A stretch of DNA of 64,000 nucleotides from an uncultured Allomuricauda sp. (GTDB lineage Bacteria; Bacteroidota; Bacteroidia; Flavobacteriales; Flavobacteriaceae), in assembly GCF_947499585.1 (NCBI RefSeq), contig NZ_CANMOO010000001.1, positions 1,302,001 to 1,366,000 on the forward strand, read 5' to 3'. The notes under the pieces were generated by a model. That model was not told where the DNA came from. It saw only the letters and a list, made by a program, of their open reading frames with translations, and made no database searches. Positions 9,161 through 17,400 of the stretch are shown here, piece by piece. Both the position numbers and the translations under genes were made by a program. Position 1 is the stretch's first letter. Every line of letters starts with the position of its first letter.

Positions 9161-10144
9161 ATGGATCTCCACATTATAAAGAAAACCCTTTTTGTCCTCT
9201 TTTTTGTTCCGTTTTTTACTAATGCACAATACACAGATGTAATTAACTCCAACAGACCTGGTAGAGCAGTGAGTGCCTATGCTGTTGGGAAAAATGTGGC
9301 CCAGGTAGAAGTCGGACTAGTTTATGAGCAGCAGGACAACGCCTCGATAAATTCTGATTCAAATATTTTTGGAGCGGACTTTTCTATCAGATACGGATTG
9401 CTCTTTGAAACATTGGAAATTAACTATGAAGGAACTTTCATAAATCAAAACATAACTTTTACAGATTTAGGTACAGATGAAACCAGAACAGATTTTTCTA
9501 GAAATAGGCTAGGATTAAAATATCTGATTTTTGACCCTTTCAAGAATCCAGAGAATAATAAACCTAATCTTTATAGCTGGAGGGCCAATAACGTCTTTCA
9601 ATGGAAAAACTTAATTCCTGCAGTTTCTCTTTACGCAGGAGCTACTTTTAATTTAGGTGAGAATCCATTTTATGTAGGTGACCCAACAGTATCTCCTAGG
9701 GCAGCTATTGCAACTCAAAGTAGGCTTTCACCACGATTTGTACTTATTTCCAATTTCGCTTATGATAGAATTGGAACGGATTTTCCAGAATTGAGCTATG
9801 CCGTTTCGCTTTCGCATGCATTTAAAGATCCCAAATGGAGTGTTTTTATTGAAAACCAAGGAATTAAAAGTGATAGATACTCAGATATTTTATTACGCTC
9901 AGGTGTAGCATATTTGGTTAGCCCAGACTTTCAAGCAGATTTTCATTTAGGCTCCAATTTTAAGAACTCCCCTTCCCGTATTTTTGCTGTTTTAGGTTTT
10001 TCATATCGATTGGATTTCCACAAGGATAAACTAGTGGCAATTGAGGATCAAAAAGGCGGCCAGAACGGAAAAATCCCAAAAAATTCGGCAAAGAAAAAAC
10101 AAAAGAAAAAAAAGAAAAAGAAAAAAGATAAAATAGACTTTTAA
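9161..10144 (+). CDS. Outer-membrane transporter-like beta-barrel protein with lysine tail
   Basis: A 327-residue exported protein with signal peptide residues 1-22 (cleavage near FFTNAQ). The body has alternating amphipathic strands, for example VAQVEVGLVYEQQ, NRLGLKYLIFDPF and SRIFAVLGFSYRLDF. This matches the 'transporter'/phenol-degradation MetA-like outer-membrane family in Bacteroidota. After the last strand comes a lysine-rich extension, KKKQKKKKKKKKDKIDF, which is unusual for a barrel C-terminus because the terminal aromatic strand is no longer last. No substrate can be assigned. It stands alone between divergent operons. Confidence 0.72.
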   Translation: MDLHIIKKTLFVLFFVPFFTNAQYTDVINSNRPGRAVSAYAVGKNVAQVEVGLVYEQQDNASINSDSNIFGADFSIRYGLLFETLEINYEGTFINQNITFTDLGTDETRTDFSRNRLGLKYLIFDPFKNPENNKPNLYSWRANNVFQWKNLIPAVSLYAGATFNLGENPFYVGDPTVSPRAAIATQSRLSPRFVLISNFAYDRIGTDFPELSYAVSLSHAFKDPKWSVFIENQGIKSDRYSDILLRSGVAYLVSPDFQADFHLGSNFKNSPSRIFAVLGFSYRLDFHKDKLVAIEDQKGGQNGKIPKNSAKKKQKKKKKKKKDKIDF

Positions 10145-10210
10145 GTTTTACGGGTATCATTTTTCTTCTGTTTAGAATATTCCTAATATTGGCCTTACAA
10201 AAAATAATGT

Positions 10211-11329
10211 ATGGTCACCATAAAGCAAGCTCAGTCCAAAGCTGATTTAAAACAATTTGTAAAGTTTCCATTTTCGTTATATCAAGATTCCCAATATTGG
10301 GTACCTCCCATTATCAAAGATGAGTTAGAATCTTTTGATGCGGACAAAAATCCTGTTTTTCAAAATGCCGAAGCATCATATTTTCTTGCCTATAAGGATG
10401 GTAAGCTGGTGGGGAGAGTAGCCGCAATCATAAATTGGATAGAGGTAAACGAGCAGCAACTAAGAAAAATGAGGTTTGGCTGGTTCGATTTTGTTGATGA
10501 CTTTGAGGTTTCTAAGGCTTTATTGGAAAAGGTGGCGGAAATTGGAAAGCAACAACAACTTGAATATATGGAAGGGCCAGTTGGTTTTTCTAATTTGGAT
10601 AAGGTAGGCGTATTAACCGAAGGTTTTGACCATATTGGTAACATGATTACTTGGTATAATCACCCATATTACCAATCCCATTACGAAAAACACGGGCTTG
10701 TAAAGGAAAAAGAATATTTAGAAAATAAGTTTCCGTTTGCAAATGCCGACCCCAAGATATTTTCCAAAGCCAATTTATTGATTAAAAAAAGATATAAACT
10801 AAGGGAACTTAATTTTACGAATAGCAAAGAAATAATGCCTTGGGTAGACAAAATGTTTGATTTATTCAACAGTTCATACTCCAGCCTTGCTTCTTTTGTA
10901 AAAATCACTGATGTACAAAAAGAATATTTTAAAAAGAAATACATCAGTTTTATAAATCCGGAGTATATAAAATTTGTAGTTGATGAACAGGATAACTTGG
11001 TCGCTTTTGCCATTGTCATGCCTTCATTTTCTAAAGCGTTACAAAAAGCAAAAGGAAAGTTGTTTCCAACAGGGGTTTTCCATCTCTTAAAAGCTCGAAA
11101 ACATAGCAAGGATGTTATTTTTTATCTCATTGGTATTCACCCAGATTATCAAAACAGAGGGGTAACGGCAGTAATTTTCAATGAATATCATAAGACCTTC
11201 CTGAAAAGAGGTATTCTCAATTGTATTAGAACCCCAGAATTAGAAGAAAATACAGCTATCAGGCAAATTTGGAAACATTTTGATCCAGTTACCCACAAAC
11301 GAAGAAGGACATACAGAAAAGCACTATAA
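10211..11329 (+). CDS. GNAT-fold acyltransferase, candidate sulfonolipid/ceramide-type N-acyltransferase
   Basis: A 372-residue protein of the acyl-CoA N-acyltransferase superfamily. The acyl-CoA-binding motif A is visible at about residues 303-325 (FYLIGIHPDYQNRGVTAV), and an earlier half-domain surrounds YFLAYKDGKLVGRVAA. Double-domain GNAT proteins of this size include the bacterial ceramide synthase type. Its stop codon abuts that of the convergent alpha-oxoamine synthase gene, which is followed by a cysteate-synthase-like gene. Taken together, the neighbourhood suggests it N-acylates the long-chain sulfonate base. The fold is clear; the lipid substrate is inferred from context. Confidence 0.72.
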   Translation: MVTIKQAQSKADLKQFVKFPFSLYQDSQYWVPPIIKDELESFDADKNPVFQNAEASYFLAYKDGKLVGRVAAIINWIEVNEQQLRKMRFGWFDFVDDFEVSKALLEKVAEIGKQQQLEYMEGPVGFSNLDKVGVLTEGFDHIGNMITWYNHPYYQSHYEKHGLVKEKEYLENKFPFANADPKIFSKANLLIKKRYKLRELNFTNSKEIMPWVDKMFDLFNSSYSSLASFVKITDVQKEYFKKKYISFINPEYIKFVVDEQDNLVAFAIVMPSFSKALQKAKGKLFPTGVFHLLKARKHSKDVIFYLIGIHPDYQNRGVTAVIFNEYHKTFLKRGILNCIRTPELEENTAIRQIWKHFDPVTHKRRRTYRKAL

Positions 11330-12589
11330 CTACTCCCCCATTGCTGCTGCAACAGCCGCAGAAAGTCTTTTATAAGTTCCGTTCTCTAGTCGCTCACGTA
11401 TGGCAGAGAATGCATCCAGGGTCTCAAGTATATCCTGCATGGTATGTGTGGCAGTTGGTATTAAACGTAATAAAATTAACCCCTTAGGTATTACGGGGTA
11501 AACCACGATAGAACAGAATATTCCATGGTTTTCTCGTAAATCTTTGACCAAAGCCATTGCTTCGGGGATACTGCCATTTAAATAAACTGGTGTAACACAA
11601 CTAGTAGTAGTTCCTATATCAAAACCACGTTCCTTAAGTCCATTTTGTAGGGCATTTACATTTTCCCACAGTTTTGCCTTAAGCTCTGGCATTGTGCGTA
11701 ACATGTCCAAACGTTTAAGAGCGCCTTTTACATAAATCATGGGTAATGATTTAGCAAACATTTGAGATCTTAGATTATATTTTAGATATTCTATTATCTC
11801 TTTATCAGCAGCCACAAAAGCTCCTGTACTTGCCATTGATTTGGCAAAAGTTGCCAAATAGACATCTATCTCATCTTGAATTCCCTGCTCCTCTCCTGCT
11901 CCTGCTCCTCTTTTACCAAGAGTTCCAAATCCGTGAGCATCATCAACAAGGAATCTAAATTTGAATTTATTCTTAAGTGCAACAATTTCTTTAAGTATTC
12001 CCTGCTCTCCCCGCATTCCAAAAACACCTTCAGAAATTACAAGTATTCCTCCACCTGTTTCTGTAGCCATTTTTGTAGCTCTCTCCAGGTTTTTTTCTAA
12101 ACTCTCAACATTGTTATGTTTAAAGGTGAAACGTTTACCCATATGCAAACGAACCCCATCAATGATACAGGCGTGGCAATCCACGTCATACACGATAATA
12201 TCATCTTTTGATACCAAAGCATCAATAACAGACATAAAACCTTGGTAACCAAAATTCAATAAATAGGAAGACTCTTTATTTACAAATGCAGCCAACTCTT
12301 GCTCCAATTGCTCATGGAAATCCGTATGGCCGCTCATCATACGCGCACCCATTGGGTAGGCTGAACCATGCTCGTGGGCAGCATCGCCATCAACTTTTTT
12401 AACTTCAGGTAGATTTGCAAGCCCCAAATAGTCATTGATACTCCATGTAATAACATCTTTACCTTGGAATTTCATTCTGTTGGAGATAGGACCTTCTAAC
12501 TTTGGAAACACAAAATAACCTTCTGCTTGTGATGCCCATTTTCCCAAGGGACCTTTATTTTCAATGATTCTATCAAATAAATCTCTCAT
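11330..12589 (-). CDS. Alpha-oxoamine synthase family PLP enzyme, candidate cysteate acyltransferase (capnine synthesis)
   Basis: A 419-residue fold-type I PLP enzyme of the serine palmitoyltransferase/AONS/KBL family. The cofactor lysine is K250 in TFAKSMASTG, the pyridine-binding aspartate is in DDAHG (D217, H219), and the ring-stacking histidine is H139 in DCHACIIDG. Such enzymes join an acyl thioester to an amino acid with loss of CO2. In sulfonolipid-making Bacteroidota a paralogue (SulA/CapA) uses cysteate. The upstream neighbour is a cysteine-synthase-fold enzyme that could supply cysteate, and both genes share a leader motif. Alternatives are serine palmitoyltransferase or glycine C-acyltransferase. 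Family is certain; substrate is inferred. Confidence 0.8.
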   Translation of the reverse strand: MRDLFDRIIENKGPLGKWASQAEGYFVFPKLEGPISNRMKFQGKDVITWSINDYLGLANLPEVKKVDGDAAHEHGSAYPMGARMMSGHTDFHEQLEQELAAFVNKESSYLLNFGYQGFMSVIDALVSKDDIIVYDVDCHACIIDGVRLHMGKRFTFKHNNVESLEKNLERATKMATETGGGILVISEGVFGMRGEQGILKEIVALKNKFKFRFLVDDAHGFGTLGKRGAGAGEEQGIQDEIDVYLATFAKSMASTGAFVAADKEIIEYLKYNLRSQMFAKSLPMIYVKGALKRLDMLRTMPELKAKLWENVNALQNGLKERGFDIGTTTSCVTPVYLNGSIPEAMALVKDLRENHGIFCSIVVYPVIPKGLILLRLIPTATHTMQDILETLDAFSAIRERLENGTYKRLSAAVAAAMGE

Positions 12590-12590
12590 C

Positions 12591-12620
12591 TACCTCAAAA
12601 TTGTTTCAAGTGCAAAAATA
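12591..12620 (-). promoter_or_regulatory. Shared promoter/leader motif, copy 1
   Basis: Plus-strand TACCTCAAAATT (12591-12602) and GTGCAAAAATA (12610-12620) recur with the same order and near-identical spacing upstream of the next gene. On the minus strand TATTTTTG (12620-12613) fits the -7 box TAnnTTTG. The AATTTTGAGGTA half therefore sits at about +5 to +16 of the transcript, one base before the start codon. It could be an operator or leader element. Confidence 0.6.
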
Positions 12621-12660
12621 TAGATTTTATGCCAACCTCGCATAATGAATTTGGTATATA

Positions 12661-12690
12661 AAAAAACGGTAATGGAAACCATTGCCGTTT
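12661..12690 (-). terminator. Rho-independent terminator of the cysteine/cysteate synthase gene
   Basis: A 12-bp stem with one imperfect pair (12664-12675 with 12679-12690) and a 3-base loop ends in a T run when read on the minus strand. It separates the synthase gene from the alpha-oxoamine synthase gene, so the two are transcribed independently. Confidence 0.8.
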
Positions 12691-12716
12691 AGTCATTTAC
12701 ATTGTTAAGCATTAGC

Positions 12717-13757
12717 TTACTTGATATATTCTATTTTTTCAGGTGTTTCGGCATTCTTTGTATCAAAGAACCCTTGGTTTTCCATCCATTCGTTGCTATA
12801 CACTTTACTCATATATCTTGAACCGTGATCTGGGAAGATAACCACAACGTTACTGTCTTCAGAAAACTCTCCTTCAGTGTCTAATTGATATAAAGCCTGC
12901 ATTGCCGCGCCACTGGTGTAACCAACAAACATACCTTCTGTGTTGGATATTTTTCTGGCCATGTGCGCGCTTTCAGCATCTGTCACTTTGATGTAACGGT
13001 CAATACAATTGAAATCAGTTGCTGCAGGAATCAAATTCTTACCTAAGCCTTCAATTCTATATGGATATACCTCGTTATGGTCAAATTCACCCGTTTCGTG
13101 ATATTTTTTCAATACAGAACCATAAGCATCAACCCCTAATACTTTTATATTGGGATTTTGTTCTTTCAAGTAGCGGGCAATGCCAGAAATGGTACCTCCT
13201 GTGCCACTACAAGCTACTAAATGCGTAATTTCTCCATTGGTCTGATTCCAAATTTCTGGGCCTGTAGTCTTATAATGCGCTTCTATATTCAGCTCATTAA
13301 AATATTGGTTAATGTATATAGAATTGCTGGTTTCATTATGCAGTCGCTTTGCCACCTCATAATAAGATCTTGGGTCATCTGCACTAACATGCGCAGGACA
13401 AACATATACTTTAGCTCCCATTGAGCGAAGCATGTCTATCTTATCTGGGGATGACTTTGAACTTACCGCCAAAATACATTTATACCCTTTTACAATGCTA
13501 ACCATGGCTAGGCTAAAACCTGTATTTCCAGATGTAGTCTCTATAATGGTGCTCCCGGGCTTAAGAATTCCTTTGCGCTCGGCCTCATCAATAATATAGG
13601 CGGCAATTCTATCTTTAGAAGAATGACCAGGATTAAAGGATTCAATTTTAGCGTAGAAATTTCCGGTAAGCGGGTCTGCAATCTTATTTAGCTTAACTAA
13701 GGGGGTATTTCCAATTAAATCAAGAATATTGCTATAAGCATTTATCTGTTTTCTCAT
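12717..13757 (-). CDS. Cysteine synthase/cystathionine beta-synthase-fold enzyme, candidate cysteate synthase
   Basis: A 346-residue fold-type II PLP enzyme. K48 in GHSSKDR binds the cofactor, TSGNTG (residues 75-80) is the substrate loop, and SGTGGT (184-189) holds the PLP phosphate. The C-terminal GSRYMSK stretch resembles cystathionine beta-synthase-type proteins rather than CysK. There is no CBS regulatory domain. Beta-replacement enzymes of this group can make cysteine, cystathionine, or cysteate from phosphoserine and sulfite. Its position beside an alpha-oxoamine synthase with a shared leader motif favours cysteate for sulfonolipids, but this is inference. It ends in its own terminator. 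Confidence 0.85.
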   Translation of the reverse strand: MRKQINAYSNILDLIGNTPLVKLNKIADPLTGNFYAKIESFNPGHSSKDRIAAYIIDEAERKGILKPGSTIIETTSGNTGFSLAMVSIVKGYKCILAVSSKSSPDKIDMLRSMGAKVYVCPAHVSADDPRSYYEVAKRLHNETSNSIYINQYFNELNIEAHYKTTGPEIWNQTNGEITHLVACSGTGGTISGIARYLKEQNPNIKVLGVDAYGSVLKKYHETGEFDHNEVYPYRIEGLGKNLIPAATDFNCIDRYIKVTDAESAHMARKISNTEGMFVGYTSGAAMQALYQLDTEGEFSEDSNVVVIFPDHGSRYMSKVYSNEWMENQGFFDTKNAETPEKIEYIK

Positions 13758-13788
13758 AACTGGGTCTAGGTAAGGAATGAATTTAGAT

Positions 13789-13817
13789 TACCTCAAAATT
13801 TATTCGGTGCAAAAATA
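13789..13817 (-). promoter_or_regulatory. Shared promoter/leader motif, copy 2
   Basis: TACCTCAAAATT (13789-13800) and GTGCAAAAATA (13807-13817) on the plus strand match copy 1 exactly in both blocks, with a 6-base rather than 7-base spacer. The minus strand gives the -7 box TATTTTTG at 13817-13810. Here the start codon lies about 31 bases further downstream, so the conserved second block is not simply a ribosome binding site. Confidence 0.6.
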
Positions 13818-13829
13818 ACAATTTTTATT

Positions 13830-15968
13830 TTAAGGTATCTTGCTTTCTAGATCAAGTATGAATGCGTATTCTTTTGCTGTTTCCTTCAAGGATTCAAAGC
13901 GTCCAGAAGCACCTCCATGGCCAGCATCCATATTGGTATCCAAAAACAAGATATTATCGTCTGTTTTGTGTTCCCTTAACTTTGCGACCCATTTAGCTGG
14001 TTCCCAATACTGTACTTGTGAATCGTGCAAGCCTGTGGAAACATAAATATTGGGGTAATCTTTAGCAACAACGTTATCATATGGTGAATAAGACTTCATA
14101 TAATCGTAGTATTCCTTGTCACCAGGGTTTCCCCATTCATCATATTCACCTGTGGTCAAGGGGATCGAATCGTCCAACATGGTCGTTACCACATCAACAA
14201 ATGGAACCGCCGCAACTACTCCGTTATATAATTCAGGGGCCATATTTACGATAGCTCCCATTAAAAGCCCTCCTGCAGAGCCACCGCTTGCATATAAGTG
14301 ATCTGCGCTTGTATATTCTTTCTCTATTAAGAATTTTGAGCAATCAATGAAATCCGTAAATGTGTTCTTCTTTTGCAGTAATTTTCCATCTTCATACCAT
14401 GGCCTCCCCAAATATTCCCCTCCTCTAACATGAGCAATGGCATAAACAAATCCTCTATCCAATAGGCTTAAACGAATAGATGAGAAATATGGGTCAATCG
14501 TGCTTCCGTAAGAACCATACGCATATTGAAGCAAAGGGCTGGTGCCGTCCAAGCTGGTATTCTTATGATGCACCAATGAAATCGGAACTTTAACCCCATC
14601 TCTTGCGGTTGCCCATAGTCGTTCCGTACGGTAGTTTGTTTTATCAAACTTACCTCCTAGAACTTCTTGTTCCTTTAAAACTTTTTGGGTCTTTTTCTCC
14701 ATATTAAAATCAATGATGGCATATGGTGCTCCCATTTCATTGTAATAATATCGAAGTTCCTTAGTATTAAAATCAAGGTTAACAGATGTCCCTGATACAT
14801 AGGTCTCACTAGCAAAGGGCAAATGGTAACTGTCAGCCTTATCCCAACGAGAGATTTTTAGCTGATTAAGTCCATTTTCCCTCTCTGAAAGCACATAGTA
14901 GTCTTTGAATATATCCACATCTTCCAATAACACATCTTCCCTATGCGGAATAAACTCCTCCCAATCTTTAGAAGAGGTGTTTTCATCTGAAGTTTTCATC
15001 AATTTAAAATTGGTAGCACCATCTTTATTGGTAAGTACATAGAAATTTCCATTATAATGTGCGATTGAATATTCCAATCCTCTTTCTCTAGGGGAAAAGA
15101 CCTTAAAATCACCTTTTGGGTCATCAGCGCTCAAAATTTGATATTCTGAAGTAAGTGTGCTTACTGAACCTATTACTATGAACTTTCTAGACTTCGTTTT
15201 ATAAACAAACGTATTGAACGTTGAATCTTTTTCATGAAAAATAAGTTCATCATCAGTAGATGGAGTCCCTAACTCATGTCTATAAATTTTATCCGAACGT
15301 AAAGTAACCGAGTCTTTTTTGGCGTAGAACAACGTTTTACCATCATTGCCCCAAACGGAACTCCCTGTGGTATTTTCAATTTTATCTGGATAAACCTCTC
15401 CCGTTGCTAAGTTTTTAATTTGAATATCATATTGCCTGCGAGAAACAGTGTCAACTGCAAAAGAAGCCATTGTGTTGTCTGGACTGATTGAAATCCCTCT
15501 TAAGTTGTAATATTCATGATCTTTAGCAAGCTCATTACAATTGAACATCAATTCATCATCTGCCTCAAGGCTTTCTTTCTTTCTTGAATAAATTGGATAT
15601 TCTTGGCCAGTTTCATATTTGGTGATATACCAATACCCATTGTATTTATAAGGAACTGAAGAATCGTCTTCCTTTATTCTAGATTTCATCTCTTGAAAAA
15701 GCTCTTCTTGGAATTTCTTGGTATGAGAGGTCATTTTAGCGTAGTACTCGTTTTCCGCATTTAAATGATCTAAAACATCCTGATTTTCCCTATCGTTCAT
15801 CCAATAGTAATCGTCTATTCTAACGTCACCATGTTTTTCAAGCTTTGTGGGAATCTTTTTTGCAACTGGATGTTGAGCACTCATAGGTTTTTCTTTGATA
15901 TTTTGACAAGAGGCGGCAAAAGTAAGGTATAAAATGAAAAAAGTACTTCTTAAAACTAAGTGCTTCAT
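13830..15968 (-). CDS. ptrB: S9 family oligopeptidase B-like lipoprotein
   Basis: A 712-residue serine peptidase. An N-terminal lipoprotein signal with lipobox-like TFAASC (Cys about 21) predicts attachment to the outer or inner membrane facing the periplasm. A seven-bladed beta-propeller region (about residues 80-420) precedes the alpha/beta-hydrolase domain. The catalytic triad is visible as S564 in GGSAGG, D649 in GLHDSQV and H684 in DAGHGG. YHVHGG-like propeller-hydrolase linkers and the RGGEYLGRPWYEDG segment fit oligopeptidase B, which cleaves short peptides after basic residues. It is divergent from ybaB. Confidence 0.88.
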   Translation of the reverse strand: MKHLVLRSTFFILYLTFAASCQNIKEKPMSAQHPVAKKIPTKLEKHGDVRIDDYYWMNDRENQDVLDHLNAENEYYAKMTSHTKKFQEELFQEMKSRIKEDDSSVPYKYNGYWYITKYETGQEYPIYSRKKESLEADDELMFNCNELAKDHEYYNLRGISISPDNTMASFAVDTVSRRQYDIQIKNLATGEVYPDKIENTTGSSVWGNDGKTLFYAKKDSVTLRSDKIYRHELGTPSTDDELIFHEKDSTFNTFVYKTKSRKFIVIGSVSTLTSEYQILSADDPKGDFKVFSPRERGLEYSIAHYNGNFYVLTNKDGATNFKLMKTSDENTSSKDWEEFIPHREDVLLEDVDIFKDYYVLSERENGLNQLKISRWDKADSYHLPFASETYVSGTSVNLDFNTKELRYYYNEMGAPYAIIDFNMEKKTQKVLKEQEVLGGKFDKTNYRTERLWATARDGVKVPISLVHHKNTSLDGTSPLLQYAYGSYGSTIDPYFSSIRLSLLDRGFVYAIAHVRGGEYLGRPWYEDGKLLQKKNTFTDFIDCSKFLIEKEYTSADHLYASGGSAGGLLMGAIVNMAPELYNGVVAAVPFVDVVTTMLDDSIPLTTGEYDEWGNPGDKEYYDYMKSYSPYDNVVAKDYPNIYVSTGLHDSQVQYWEPAKWVAKLREHKTDDNILFLDTNMDAGHGGASGRFESLKETAKEYAFILDLESKIP

Positions 15969-15973
15969 AGTTT

Positions 15974-16000
15974 TTGATTTATGGCAAATTACTACTTTTG
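15974..16000 (+). promoter_or_regulatory. Promoter of ybaB
   Basis: TTG at 15974-15976 and TACTTTTG at 15993-16000 match the Bacteroidota -33 (TTG) and -7 (TAnnTTTG) elements with a 16-base gap, slightly short of the usual 17-23. Transcription would start near 16007, about 22 bases before the ybaB start codon. Confidence 0.5.
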
Positions 16001-16028
16001 AATCTTTAAAACTATAAACAGAAATAGG

Positions 16029-16355
16029 ATGTTTGGAGATATTATGGGAATGATGGGTAAACTAAAGGAAACCCAAAAAAAAGTGAAGGCAACCAAGGAA
16101 CGTTTAAATACTGTATTGATTGATGAAACATCTTCAGATGGAAAACTGAAAGTTACCCTAACGGCCAATAGAGAAATCAAGTCCATAGAAATTAATGACT
16201 CCTTAATGGAAGATAAGGAACAGCTAGAGGATTATCTGGTTCTTACCCTGAACAAAGCTATTGAAAAGGCAACCAATGTTAACGAAGCTGAATTGGCAGC
16301 CGTTGCCAAAGATGGGATGCCCAATATTCCAGGAATGGATTCTTTGTTTAAATAG
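16029..16355 (+). CDS. YbaB/EbfC nucleoid-associated protein
   Basis: A 108-residue protein with the typical YbaB/EbfC pattern: an N-terminal amphipathic helix beginning [19 protein letters not shown], a central three-stranded sheet ([18 protein letters not shown]) and a C-terminal helix rich in NKAIEKA. Family members form dimers that bind DNA with little sequence specificity. In many bacteria the gene is next to dnaX/recR, which is not the case here. It converges on the threonine aldolase gene with only 6 bases between them. Confidence 0.85.
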   Translation: MFGDIMGMMGKLKETQKKVKATKERLNTVLIDETSSDGKLKVTLTANREIKSIEINDSLMEDKEQLEDYLVLTLNKAIEKATNVNEAELAAVAKDGMPNIPGMDSLFK

Positions 16356-16361
16356 GTCCTA

Positions 16362-17387
16362 CTATTCTATAGTCTTCAATACTTTTAAAAAGTGCAAATG
16401 CATTTCTTTGGTATAGTCCAAATGCGTTACAATACGCAGTTTTCCTTGCCCCATGCCAATAATGGAAATATTGTTTTCTTCAAGTTTACCTAGAAAAGAC
16501 TCTGCGGACAGTTTTGACTCATCCAACTCAAAAATGATGATATTGGTCTCAATTGGCTCCACTTTTTTAATGAATTCCAATTTTTCTAACACCTCGCCTA
16601 TTTCTTTGGCCTTTCTGTGGTCTTCTTGAAGTCTATCAATATGATTATCCAAAGCATAAATTCCGGCTGCTGCTAAAAATCCAGATTGTCGCATGCCGCC
16701 TCCCAACACTTTTCTTACTCGTAGGGCATTGTCAATAAATTCCCTACTTCCAAGGAGTACTGAACCTACTGGACAGCCAAGCCCTTTGCTTAAACAAACA
16801 CTTATAGAGTCAAATAAGCTTCCGTATGCCTTAGCATCCTCGTTTTTTGCTACTAATGCATTCCAAATACGAGCGCCGTCTAGATGGTAGTTCAGCCCAT
16901 TATTCTCACAAACTATTTTAATTTTTTTAAGTTCTTGGAAATCCCAGCATGCTCCGCCACCTTTATTTGTGGTATTTTCAATACACACCAAAGAAGTTAA
17001 AGGACTATGATAAAAATCTGGAGGGTTTATGGATTGCTCCACTTGATCAACCGTCATCATTCCCCTAGAACCATCCACTAGCCTACAGGACACTCCACTA
17101 TTAAAACTGACCCCTCCCCCTTCATAATTATATACATGGGCATATTTATCACAGATTAACTGTTCTCCCGGTTGGGTATGTAGTTTAATAGCAGCTTGAT
17201 TGGCCATGGTTCCGCTTGGAAAAAATAATGCAGCTTCCATTCCAAAAAAATCAGCTACTTTTTCTTCCAATGCATTTACGCTTGGGTCGTTTTTAAAAAC
17301 ATCATCACCTACTTTGGCAGTCATCATGGCATCCAACATACCAGAGGTCGGTACGGTGACTGTATCACTTATTAAATTGATTTTCAT
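16362..17387 (-). CDS. ltaE: Low-specificity threonine aldolase
   Basis: A 341-residue fold-type I PLP enzyme that splits threonine or allo-threonine into glycine and acetaldehyde. The cofactor lysine is K201 in SVCLSKGLGCPVGS. LISDTVTVPT at the N-terminus, VGDDVFKNDPSVNALE and the HLDGARIWNA segment (D170, R173) are all characteristic of the LtaE family. Length matches the family. It is separated by 13 bases from the upstream metalloprotease gene and may be cotranscribed with it. Confidence 0.9.
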   Translation of the reverse strand: MKINLISDTVTVPTSGMLDAMMTAKVGDDVFKNDPSVNALEEKVADFFGMEAALFFPSGTMANQAAIKLHTQPGEQLICDKYAHVYNYEGGGVSFNSGVSCRLVDGSRGMMTVDQVEQSINPPDFYHSPLTSLVCIENTTNKGGGACWDFQELKKIKIVCENNGLNYHLDGARIWNALVAKNEDAKAYGSLFDSISVCLSKGLGCPVGSVLLGSREFIDNALRVRKVLGGGMRQSGFLAAAGIYALDNHIDRLQEDHRKAKEIGEVLEKLEFIKKVEPIETNIIIFELDESKLSAESFLGKLEENNISIIGMGQGKLRIVTHLDYTKEMHLHFLKVLKTIE

Positions 17388-17400
17388 TTACGGTCGAAGA

